Assembly: GCA_964561605.1 (NCBI GenBank)
Contig: CAZLQD010000020.1
Coordinates: forward strand, 24,971-88,970
Source of the DNA: JALUZX01 sp964561605
GTDB lineage: Bacteria > Planctomycetota > UBA1135 > JALUZX01
Direction of reading: 5' to 3'
DNA: 64,000 bases
The notes beneath the pieces were generated by a model. That model did no database searches. It was not told the origin of the DNA and saw nothing but the letters and a program-made list of their open reading frames with translations. Below, one piece after another: positions 56,829-64,000 of the stretch. The position numbers were made by a program, and so were the translations under genes. Positions within the stretch are counted from its first letter, which is position 1, and the number at the start of each line of letters is the position of its first letter.

Positions 56829-59031
56829 GGTCCACCTCCTTCCAGCCCCCTACGTCCCAGGGGAGCCGCGGGGAGCCGTAGGAGGGGGGGAGGTCCGAGG
56901 GGCCGTCCTCCCTCTTCCAAGGGCTTCCCTGGAGAGGCTCCGAGGCCGGATCGGGTGCTTCCTCCGCCTCCCCGGCGGGCGGAGCCGCCGGGGCCTCGGA
57001 GGGAGGGAGATCCGCCGCGGGGGAGGCCTCGGGGGGAAGGACCCTCTCCCCACGGCCGGCCCCCGGGGAAGAGGATTCCTGCGCCGGCGCCTCGGCCACC
57101 CCTTCCTCCATCCCGGCGGGAAGGCCGGCCCTGGCCGGCCCCTCCAGGGTGAGGGGCGTCCGGACCACCTGGGAAGAGCAGAGGGTGTGGGTATTCCCCT
57201 CCCCGTCCCGGATGGCCAGGTGGACCCGGTAGCGCCTTCCCGGATCCACCAGGATCCAGGAATCCCCCAGGTCCGATCCGGCAGGCCGGATCTTCTTGTC
57301 CCCGGCATCCACGTCCTCCAGGACCAGGAGGAGATCCTGGTACTTCCCGTCCCGGATTCCTCCCACCTGGACCCGGTCCTGGACGGGAATCTCCCACCAG
57401 GCATAGAGAAGGAAGGGGCCCGCCGCCATGAGGTCCACCACCTTCACTCCATACCTGCTGGGAAGGGGCGGGCCCCAGTCCATCCAGAGCCTCGGTCCCC
57501 ACCGGCCCCGGTGGGGGCTCTGGGCGGCGAAGTCCAGGTCCGGCCTCTTCCCCTCCAGGGCCTCCCTCCGGGCCGCCCTGTAGAGGCCAAGGTACTTCCT
57601 GGCCGCCCGGGTCCAGGAGAGGTCCAGGGACATTCCGTTCCGCATGAGGACCCGCCAGGCATCCCGGTCCCTCCAAAGGTCCAGGGCCCGGTCCATGGCC
57701 CAGAGGAGGTCCTTGGAGGAGTAGCTCCTGAAGACGAAGCCCGTGGCCCGGCCGTTGGCCAGGGTCCTTTCGGTGGCGTGGATCACCGTGTCGGCCAGCC
57801 CCCCCGTCTTGTGGGCCACCGGGACCGACCCGTAACGCAAGGCGTATTGCTGGTTCAGGCCGCAAGGCTCGAAGCGGGAGGGCATGAGGAAGATGTCCAC
57901 CCCGGCGGTGACTCTGTGTGCGATGGGCTCCCCGTAGCCGATGAATCCCCCCACCTTGCCGGGATAGCGCCGGGCCATCTCCTTGAGGCCCCTGGCGTAG
58001 TCCTCCTCTCCTTCGCCCAGGAAGACGAACTGGAGGTTCCTGGCCACGAGGGCCTCGAGGGAGTGAAGGATCAGGTCCACTCCCTTCTGGCTCACCAGCC
58101 TGCCGATGAAGCCCACCAGGGGACGCCCGGGCTCGTCGTCCAGCCCCATCTCCCGCCTGAGCGCCCTGGTGCACTCGGCCTTCCCCGAGATGTCCTCCAC
58201 AGTATAGTTTTTTGCGATATAGGGATCCTTCCCGGGGTTCCACTCCTCCACGTCGATACCGTTCCGGATACCACGGATCCGGTTGGCCTTGAGGCGGAGG
58301 AACCCCTCAAGGCCGCAGCCGTACCTGGCGGTGAGGATCTCCCTGGCGTAGGTGCGGCTCACGGTGGTCACGTAATCCGAAAACCGGATTCCTCCCTTCA
58401 TGGGGCTCAAGCGGCCGAAGAACTCGAGCATCCCCGGATCGTCCAGCTCGGGGGGAAGGTGGAGCCTGGGGAGGAAGGAAAAGTCCGCCAGGCCCTGGTA
58501 GGCCAGGTTGTGGATGGTGTAGATCACGGCCGCCCTGCGGAGGACCTCCCGCTCCCGGTAGACCGTGGCCAGGTAGACCGGCATGAGACCGGTCTGCCAG
58601 TCGTGGCAATGGAGGACGTCCACTTCCCACCCCTGGGCAAGGACCGCCTCGGCGGCGGCCCTGCAGAAGAACCCGAAACGAAGGATGTTGTCGGGGTAGT
58701 CCTTCCCGTTCTCCCCGTAGAGCCCGGGCCTGCCGAAGAACTCGGGCTGGTCCACGAAGAGGTATTCCACCCCGCCCTTGAAGCACCGCCAGAGACGGGC
58801 TCCCAGGATCCGGCCGTCGATCTCCACGGGAACCTCCACGCCCGTGGGTTCCAGGTCGTGGTCTCCTTCCCGCACGCGGGGATAGAAGGGAAGGAAGACT
58901 TTCACCCGGGCCCCCAGGCCCGCCTGGGCCTGGGGGAGGGCCCCCCCCACGTCGGCCAGCCCCCCCGTCTTGGCGAAGGGGGCGGCTTCTGACATGAGAT
59001 GGATGACGGAAAGGGAGAAATTCGACTTCAA
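56821..59031 (-). CDS. glgA: Glycogen synthase (GT5) with DUF4912 domain and long tail
   Basis: 736 residues. The start is a TTG: the next ATG would remove the strand NFSLSVIHL that precedes the ADP-glucose-binding KTGGLADVGGALPQA. A GT-B catalytic core fills about residues 1-490 and includes VSQKGVDLILHSLEALV and MPSRFEPCGLNQQYALRYG. A DUF4912 domain follows (about 530-645, PFLLYAWWEIPVQDRV). The last 90 residues are a low-complexity Pro/Ala/Glu tail. The protein uses ADP-glucose to extend alpha-1,4-glucan. It overlaps the branching-enzyme gene. Confidence 0.9.
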
Positions 59032-59184
59032 GGGAACCCGTCCTGGCGAAAGTCCTCCGGCCTCCAGGGCCCCGGTCCCCCGGAAGGGACGAGGGGCGGC
59101 GGATTCGGGATCTTAACGGGGAGCCCTTTCCGATTCCTCCCGGTTTCCCTCTCCGGCCCGCACCGCCGGGCAGACCTTTCGGGT

Positions 59185-60252
59185 CTACCCCAAGATGGCG
59201 TAGAGGCCCATGCCGAGAAAGAAGGCAAGGTAGCTCAACCCGAGAAACCTGAGGGTGAAAGGAACGGCCCCCTCGTTCTCCCGGCGGGAGAGGTAGATCT
59301 TGTAGGCGATGAGGTTCGCCAGGGAACCCACAAGGCCGCCGAACCCCCCGACGCTCACACCCCAGAGCAGGGCCTTCCACTGGGTTGTGAACTTCCCGAA
59401 GAGCACCGCCGCCGGCACGTTGCTGAGCACCTGGCTGGAGAGGGCGGAGAAATAGAAGACGTGCTGGGGAGACTCCAGGGGTCCCCGGAGCAGGGGCGCC
59501 AGGTTTCCCGAGATCCCGAAGAAACAAAGAAGGGTGGCGAGCAGGGCGTAGTCCACCTTCAAGGTCTCCCTGTCGAAGAGAAGGGCCCAGGCGGGAACGG
59601 CGAAGACCACCGGCATGGGCAGGGCCCGCATCACCGCCAGGATCACCAGGGCCAGGGAGAGCCCGTGGACCCAGGCGCTCCCCTTCACCGCCGGGGGATC
59701 TTCCCGGCCCGGCCCGGGCGGCGCCGATCGCAGGGCCAGGGCCCCGAGGCACAGGACCAGGAGGAAGAAGAAGGAGAAGGGAGCGATGGCCAGGAGGAAT
59801 TCCCCCGGCGAGAGGTGGAAGGTCCAGTAGAGGAAGAGGTTCTGGGGATTTCCAAAAGGCGTCAGTGCCGAGCCGGCGTTGGCTGCCAGGGCCTCCAGGA
59901 TGACCAGGAGATCCTTCCGCGGCGCATCCAGGGCCAGGGTGAGGGGCACGAGGAGGACAAGGGCCACGTCGTTGGTGACCCACATGGAGAGGAAGAAGGT
60001 GAGGGCCACCAGCTTGAGGGGAAGGAGGGGCCCCCGCTCCACCTTCCGGGCCACCCAGAGGACGGCTCCGCTCCGCTCCAGCCCGCGGACGGCCAGGAAG
60101 AGGGCCCAAAGGAGGAAGAGGATCTCCCAATCCGCCCAGGGGAGGGCGGGAAGCCGACCGGCCAGGAGGGACGTTCCCGCCAGGCCCACGAAGGAGACCA
60201 GCAGGAGCCACTCCTTGAGAAAGAGGCCGAGAAGAAAGGCGGGGGCGCTCAC
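59185..60252 (-). CDS. SLC13/ArsB-type anion transporter
   Basis: 355 residues from a GTG with AAAGG seven bases ahead. About nine to ten membrane segments; SMWVTNDVALVLLVPLTLAL and ANAGSALTPFGNPQNLFLYW are the two SLC13/ArsB/NhaD-type hairpin motifs (the SNT-like WVTND and TPFGNPQN). Such proteins carry dicarboxylates, arsenite or sodium-coupled ions. Which ion applies is unclear. Length is short for CitM-type proteins but acceptable. Confidence 0.72.
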   Translation of the reverse strand: MSAPAFLLGLFLKEWLLLVSFVGLAGTSLLAGRLPALPWADWEILFLLWALFLAVRGLERSGAVLWVARKVERGPLLPLKLVALTFFLSMWVTNDVALVLLVPLTLALDAPRKDLLVILEALAANAGSALTPFGNPQNLFLYWTFHLSPGEFLLAIAPFSFFFLLVLCLGALALRSAPPGPGREDPPAVKGSAWVHGLSLALVILAVMRALPMPVVFAVPAWALLFDRETLKVDYALLATLLCFFGISGNLAPLLRGPLESPQHVFYFSALSSQVLSNVPAAVLFGKFTTQWKALLWGVSVGGFGGLVGSLANLIAYKIYLSRRENEGAVPFTLRFLGLSYLAFFLGMGLYAILG

Positions 60253-60280
60253 GGAAGACCCTTTCCGTGGAAAGGAGGGA

Positions 60281-61306
60281 TCATTTCTTCCCGGAAGAGG
60301 CCCTCCCGGAGGAAGCGAAGGTCCTGAGTTTCACCTCCTGGACCACCCGGCGGGTGTAGCTCTTTCCCTCCACCCCCATGGTCTGGTCCTGGGTGACCTC
60401 GAGATCCAAGGTCAGGGCGTGGCCCGTCTCCAGGTCCACCCGGACGAGGCCCTTCACCGCCGCCTTGGGCTGGGTGAGGGTGATCTCCTTCCCCTGGATG
60501 GTGATCTTCTTCTTCTCCAGGGCGGGAAAGACCAGCCTGGTCCAGAAGACCCCCGAGGGGCGGGAGCCGACCTTGCAAGTTCCCAGGAAGAAGTACTGGA
60601 GCTGGACCCGGATCATCCCGATGAGGGGAAGTTCCATGCGGAGGCTCTTGTAGAAGGCCTGGCCCGGCTCGAGCTTTCCGGGAGGGATGGGAGGATGGAG
60701 CCTGTAGATGGTGCTCTCCAGCCCCCCCTCGGACAGGACGCCCATGAAGAAGGCCGAGAAGACCGCCTTCATGCGGGGATCCTTCAAGGGTTTCAGGGCG
60801 TCCAGGAGGAGTTTTTCGTGGCCGTGGAGGCCTACGAGCTCGGCCGTCTTCTTGTCGAGCCGGACCTGGATCACCCCCGACGTGAGGATCTCCAGGGCCT
60901 TGCGCACGTCCCCGGCCAGGTTCTTGGGCCGGGTGGAGTCCAGGACCATGGTCTTCCTCCCGGCGGACCGGGCGATCTTCACGGCCTGGAACTCCAGCGT
61001 GAGGGGAAGGAGGACCTTTCCCGGCGCATCGTATTCGGTGAGCAGGACCAGGGCCATCTCCCCCCGGGTCGGGTTGGAAGTCTTGCCCCCTTTCCCCACC
61101 TGCATCACCGTCCTGACGGCGTCGAGGAGCTGGCGGAACCGGGTCCCCGCCTTGGGCTTGCCCTGGAGGACCGCCCCCCGGCGGACCATGTCCTTGTAGG
61201 CCCAGGAAGGGATGTCCGGAAGGCTCCTCTCCTTCTGGGCGGGGAGGAAGGGAAGGAGCGCCCCCAAGGCGGCGCAGAAGAAGATCGGGGAAGGGGGGAT
61301 TCTCAT
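60281..61306 (-). CDS. Secreted protein of unknown function (DUF6263-like)
   Basis: 341 residues. AGGAGGAG precedes the ATG, and the signal peptide is SPIFFCAALGALLPFLPAQ. The body alternates strands without cysteines: KVLLPLTLEFQAVKIA, KITIQGKEITLTQPKAAV, GHALTLDLEVTQDQT. The pattern recalls lipoprotein-carrier-like barrels or the DUF6263 group, but no motif is decisive. It lies upstream of the transporter gene on the same strand, so the two may be cotranscribed. Confidence 0.5.
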   Translation of the reverse strand: MRIPPSPIFFCAALGALLPFLPAQKERSLPDIPSWAYKDMVRRGAVLQGKPKAGTRFRQLLDAVRTVMQVGKGGKTSNPTRGEMALVLLTEYDAPGKVLLPLTLEFQAVKIARSAGRKTMVLDSTRPKNLAGDVRKALEILTSGVIQVRLDKKTAELVGLHGHEKLLLDALKPLKDPRMKAVFSAFFMGVLSEGGLESTIYRLHPPIPPGKLEPGQAFYKSLRMELPLIGMIRVQLQYFFLGTCKVGSRPSGVFWTRLVFPALEKKKITIQGKEITLTQPKAAVKGLVRVDLETGHALTLDLEVTQDQTMGVEGKSYTRRVVQEVKLRTFASSGRASSGKK

Positions 61307-61379
61307 CTTTCTCCTCCTGGAGTTCCGCCGGGGGCCCCGGGCGGGGAGGAGCCTCTCCCGCCCGGGAACCGGGGCCGGC

Positions 61380-62459
61380 CTACTTCTCGGCGAGGAGCTT
61401 CTCCACCACCTTGCGGAGATCCTCCTCGTTGCCGGAACCGACCTTGTAGTAACGGACGATACCCTTGCGGTCCACCACGAAGAGGGTGGGGATCCCCACC
61501 ACGCCGAACTTCCTCGAAGGCACGTCCCTCTTGGTGAGGACGATGGGGTAGTTCAGGGGGACCCGGTCGTGGAAGATCTTGTTCAGCTCGAGCTCCCTCT
61601 TCTTGTCGACCCGGCCGGCGGATTTCCCGATCAGGGTATCACCTTTGCGCCCCTTGAGCTCCCAGGCGAAACCGTAGTAGCAGGTCACTCCCACGACCTG
61701 GAGCCCCTTGTCTCCGAGCTCCTCCTGGAGCCTGACCAGGCTGGGGATCACGGCCCGGCAGGGCCCGCACCAGGTGGCCCAGAAGTCCAGGACCAGGACC
61801 TTGCCCTTGAATTTCTTCCAATCGAATTGATCGTCGCCGATCACGTCCAGGACAGGGATCTCCGGGAGGGGCTTGCCCTTCAGGGACTCCCGGAGCTTCC
61901 AGGAGTTGTATCCCCTTCCGGAGAGCCTGGGGGCCAGGTAGTCGAAGAAACGGCCGAACTTCTTCTCCTTGTCTTCCTTGCGGAGCACCTCAAGGAGCTT
62001 CTTGGCCTGGTCGTACTTGTTCGCGCTGTAGAGGAGGGAGAGGCACCGGACCCCGGCCTCCAGGGCCTTGGGGGACCGGGGAGAAGCTTTACGGAAGGCC
62101 TGAAAGACCTTCAGGGCCTCCTCCCGCTTCCCTGCGGCCACGAGGGCCTCTCCCTTGTAGAAGAGGCCTTCTCCGGACTTCAGCCGGTCGGCGAACTTCT
62201 TGAGGAATTCCACGGCCGCCGCCTTCTGCTTCTTCCGGGCGGCCTCCATCTTCTTCCTCCATTCCCGGATCGCCATGGGATCCCGCCGCTTCTCGACGGG
62301 AGGAAGAGGGACCTTTCCGATGGAGACGATCTTCTTCCATGCCGCCTCGAGGGAACCCTCCCCCTTGGACACGCGGACCTGCGGAGCCTCCCCCTGGGCC
62401 GCCAGGTTCCCGGCGGGGAGGAGGAAACAAAGAGAAAGAACCCAACCTGCCGTCTTCAT
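61380..62459 (-). CDS. TlpA-like thioredoxin-family lipoprotein/secreted protein
   Basis: 359 residues from the ATG at 62459; the frame is open further upstream but the signal peptide (VLSLCFLLPAGNLAAQ) begins there. A helical, TPR-like region (about 70-200: YKGEALVAAGKREEALKVFQ) is followed by a TlpA-type thioredoxin domain with FWATWCGPCRAVIPSL and VVGIPTLFVVDRKG. Cell-envelope thiol-disulfide exchange is likely. The first part may help protein contacts. Confidence 0.85.
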   Translation of the reverse strand: MKTAGWVLSLCFLLPAGNLAAQGEAPQVRVSKGEGSLEAAWKKIVSIGKVPLPPVEKRRDPMAIREWRKKMEAARKKQKAAAVEFLKKFADRLKSGEGLFYKGEALVAAGKREEALKVFQAFRKASPRSPKALEAGVRCLSLLYSANKYDQAKKLLEVLRKEDKEKKFGRFFDYLAPRLSGRGYNSWKLRESLKGKPLPEIPVLDVIGDDQFDWKKFKGKVLVLDFWATWCGPCRAVIPSLVRLQEELGDKGLQVVGVTCYYGFAWELKGRKGDTLIGKSAGRVDKKRELELNKIFHDRVPLNYPIVLTKRDVPSRKFGVVGIPTLFVVDRKGIVRYYKVGSGNEEDLRKVVEKLLAEK

Positions 62460-62664
62460 TCTCTGCACCTTTCTTCGATCGAAAGAAGCCGCCGGGCCGG
62501 TGGCCCAGGCAGCGGCGAAGACCTGATTATCCCCCTTCCTCCCACCTTTTTTCCACCTCCTCCCCCGGAAGGGGAGCCCAGCATCCGCCCTCCCGTTGAC
62601 CGGTTTCCGGAGCCGGACTAGGCTTTCCATCCGTCTTTTCCCACATGGAGAAAGGGAGCTCCTG

Positions 62665-63564
62665 GTGATTCGTAACAATCCCGTTTTCCTCCTCTTCCTC
62701 CTTCCCCTTCTCCTCCCGGCCCAGCAGCCTTCTTCCAGGCCCTCCGCCGGCCGAGGAAGGGTGGTCGTCCTGGGAGCGAGCCTGAGCGCAGGCTTCGGAA
62801 ACGGCCTTCCCCTGAGGAAGATCCTGGAGAAGGCCGCGGGGAAGAAGAAGGTTCCCATCCTCGATACCGCAACCAGCCTGTTTTTTCTGAAGCCCCTCGC
62901 TTTCGGCCCCTTCCAGGTGAAAAAGGCCCTGGCCGCGAAGCCGAGCCTGGTGATCGGCCTGGATTTCCTCTTCTGGTATCTGTACGGCGGGGTGCCGGAA
63001 AGAGCGCGCCTGGAGAGGCTGAAGAAAGGCCTTCGCCTGCTGGAACGCCTCGGGAAGACCCCCCTGATCCTGGGCGACATCCCGGACATGCACGGAGCCT
63101 CGCCGGACATGCTTCCCCCCAAGGCCATCCCCCGGAAAGAGACGATCCGAAAAGCCGGCGAGGCGATTAGGGCCTGGGCGGAAAAGCACCCCATGGTCCG
63201 GATTTTTCCCCTGGCCGAATACACCGATCTGTGCAAAAAGAAGGGCTGGGACCTGGAACCCGGGCCGGGGGAGAGACCCTTTCCCCCGGTCCACATCGAT
63301 CCCTCCCGGCTCCTGCAGAAGGACCGGCTCCACCCGAGCCGGGCGGGAGCGCTCCTCCTGGGAAGGCTCCTTTGCCGGAAGATCCGGAAGTGGTTTCCCA
63401 CCTTCCGGAAGGAACGCCCCCTCGCCATCCCGGCAGGAGAGATCCTGAAAGAACTCCCAACCTCCAGGGAGCCCCGGCGAGCGGCTCCAGCAACGAATGC
63501 GGCAAAAAAAAAACACTTCGAAATCCCACCCCCCATTTTCCCCTCGTCAGCCCCGGCCGGCTGA
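62665..63564 (+). CDS. SGNH/GDSL-type hydrolase, 3' end within repeat array
   Basis: 299 residues from a GTG with GGGAG six bases before it. The signal peptide is FLLFLLPLLLPAQ. VVVLGASLSAGFG carries the nucleophile Ser of SGNH hydrolases (GAS in place of GDS), and KDRLHPSRAGALLLG holds the catalytic Asp/His. The middle part is divergent. From about residue 276 the protein reads through the degenerate first copy of the terminal repeat, so the last 23 residues are repeat-derived. Substrate unknown; esterase activity is likely. Confidence 0.65.
   Translation: MIRNNPVFLLFLLPLLLPAQQPSSRPSAGRGRVVVLGASLSAGFGNGLPLRKILEKAAGKKKVPILDTATSLFFLKPLAFGPFQVKKALAAKPSLVIGLDFLFWYLYGGVPERARLERLKKGLRLLERLGKTPLILGDIPDMHGASPDMLPPKAIPRKETIRKAGEAIRAWAEKHPMVRIFPLAEYTDLCKKKGWDLEPGPGERPFPPVHIDPSRLLQKDRLHPSRAGALLLGRLLCRKIRKWFPTFRKERPLAIPAGEILKELPTSREPRRAAPATNAAKKKHFEIPPPIFPSSAPAG
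63493..63545. repeat. Degenerate, truncated copy of the terminal repeat
   Basis: Starts with a CGAATGCG-poly-A-CTTCGAA stretch like that at 63615-63641 of the full unit, then jumps to the next unit border. It overlaps the end of the SGNH hydrolase gene. Confidence 0.65.
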
Positions 63565-63778
63565 GTCCCCTGCGAAGCAGGGGACGAGGACGCCCGGGGA
63601 GTGGCAACACCATCGAATGCGCCCCCAAAAAAAACTTCGAACCCCCTCCCACTCCCCTGACGTCGGGCATGTTGCGGCCCTTCGGGCCGCACATACCCGC
63701 CGGCAGGGGCTAACGAGCTCTTTTTGTACGTCAGCCCCGGCCGGCCGAGTCACGGGCGAAGGCCTGGTTTTCTTTTCC
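63546..63778. repeat. Tandem repeat unit A (233 bases)
   Basis: A full 233-base unit that begins GTCAGCCCCGGCCGG. It holds two strong hairpins, GTCCCCTGC/GCAGGGGAC (63565-63585) and GCGGCCC/GGGCCGC (63674-63690), and a second copy of the opening motif at 63730. The next unit starts directly after it. No open frame in the unit looks like a gene. Confidence 0.85.
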
Positions 63779-64000
63779 GTCACCCCCGGCCGGCCGAGTC
63801 CCCTGCAAAGCAGGGGACGAGGACGTCCGGGGAGTGGCAACACCATCGAATGCGCCCCAAAAAAAACTTCGAACACCCATCCACTCCCCTGACGTCGGGC
63901 ATGTTGCGGCCCTTCGGGCCGCACATCCCCGCCGGCAGGGGCTAACGAGTCCCTTTTTGTACGTCAGCCCCGGCCGGTCGAGTCACGGGCGAAGGCCTGG
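63779..64000. repeat. Tandem repeat unit B (cut by window end)
   Basis: 222 of an expected 233 bases of a second unit. Differences from unit A are scattered point changes and two single-base indels that offset each other. Hairpins recur at 63798-63818 and 63906-63922. The array continues beyond the window, so copy number is unknown. Confidence 0.85.

Noticed and set aside
63546..64000. CRISPR array
   Set aside because: Repeats are 22-base motifs at alternating 184/49 spacing within a 233-base unit, and the intervening sequence is conserved between units rather than unique. No cas gene is near.
63493..64000. Integron attC sites
   Set aside because: GGGGCTAACGAG resembles part of an attC core, but the conserved RYYYAAC pattern fails at one position and no integrase is in the window.

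Overview
The window is high-GC bacterial DNA with dense genes on both strands and many GTG starts. The best fit is a member of the Planctomycetota. The support is a formylglycine-type sulfatase, FG-GAP/CRTAC1 and ELWxxDGT repeat proteins, DUF1570-like and xylose-isomerase-like proteins, and long secreted proteins ending in C-terminal domains I associate with planctomycetes. The assignment is an inference; genus cannot be read from the window. I found no rRNA, tRNA, transposase or integrase.

Layout: (1) 1-8.3 kb encodes exported proteins: a cut-off calcium-binding VCBS protein, a sulfatase lipoprotein, and a divergent pair, ELWxxDGT protein and subtilisin-like protease, that appear to share a C-terminal domain. 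(2) 8.4-12.6 kb has a radical SAM gene and, across a repeat-flanked hairpin, a porGDAB operon for four-subunit pyruvate:ferredoxin oxidoreductase. (3) 12.7-15.9 kb is hpnC-hpnD-hpnE, which makes squalene from farnesyl diphosphate. (4) 16-27.9 kb is mixed: a DUF669-like protein, a membrane-anchored zinc peptidase with a membrane partner, a sugar nucleotidyltransferase, a CRTAC1-type protein, a sugar isomerase, a DJ-1/PfpI protein, a GalT/HIT-like protein, a PP-loop amidotransferase and a glycosidase-like secreted protein. (5) 27.9-36.0 kb is the most unusual region, a minus-strand RHS locus. Two orphan RHS core-plus-tip genes share 399 nearly identical bases but end in different tips of about 260 residues. 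Each is followed within about 35 bases by a gene for a secreted protein, one serpin-like and one DUF3160-like. A further RHS fragment lies beyond. (6) 36.2-49.7 kb is core metabolism and housekeeping: an NhaC antiporter, a malic enzyme fused to a phosphotransacetylase domain, a GT4 glycosyltransferase, a ROK kinase, a Met/Cys PLP enzyme, an FmdB zinc ribbon and ligA, with two unusual secreted proteins among them. (7) 49.8-63.6 kb has an ABC ATPase/permease pair, a GlpA/GlpB-like dehydrogenase pair, a glycogen module (GlgA with a DUF4912 extension plus a GH57 branching enzyme), a transporter, a TlpA-like thioredoxin protein and an SGNH hydrolase. (8) The last 450 bases are a tandem array of 233-base units with strong hairpins that runs off the window.

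How genes may work together: PFOR and the malic enzyme feed and use acetyl-CoA and pyruvate. GlgA and GH57 build branched alpha-glucan. HpnC/D/E supply squalene for hopanoid or related lipids, but no cyclase gene is present. The RHS cluster is read as a toxin-tip/immunity cassette array. In it a serpin-like protein may neutralise a tip that shows a weak resemblance to clan CD (caspase-like) peptidases. That last point is a hypothesis.
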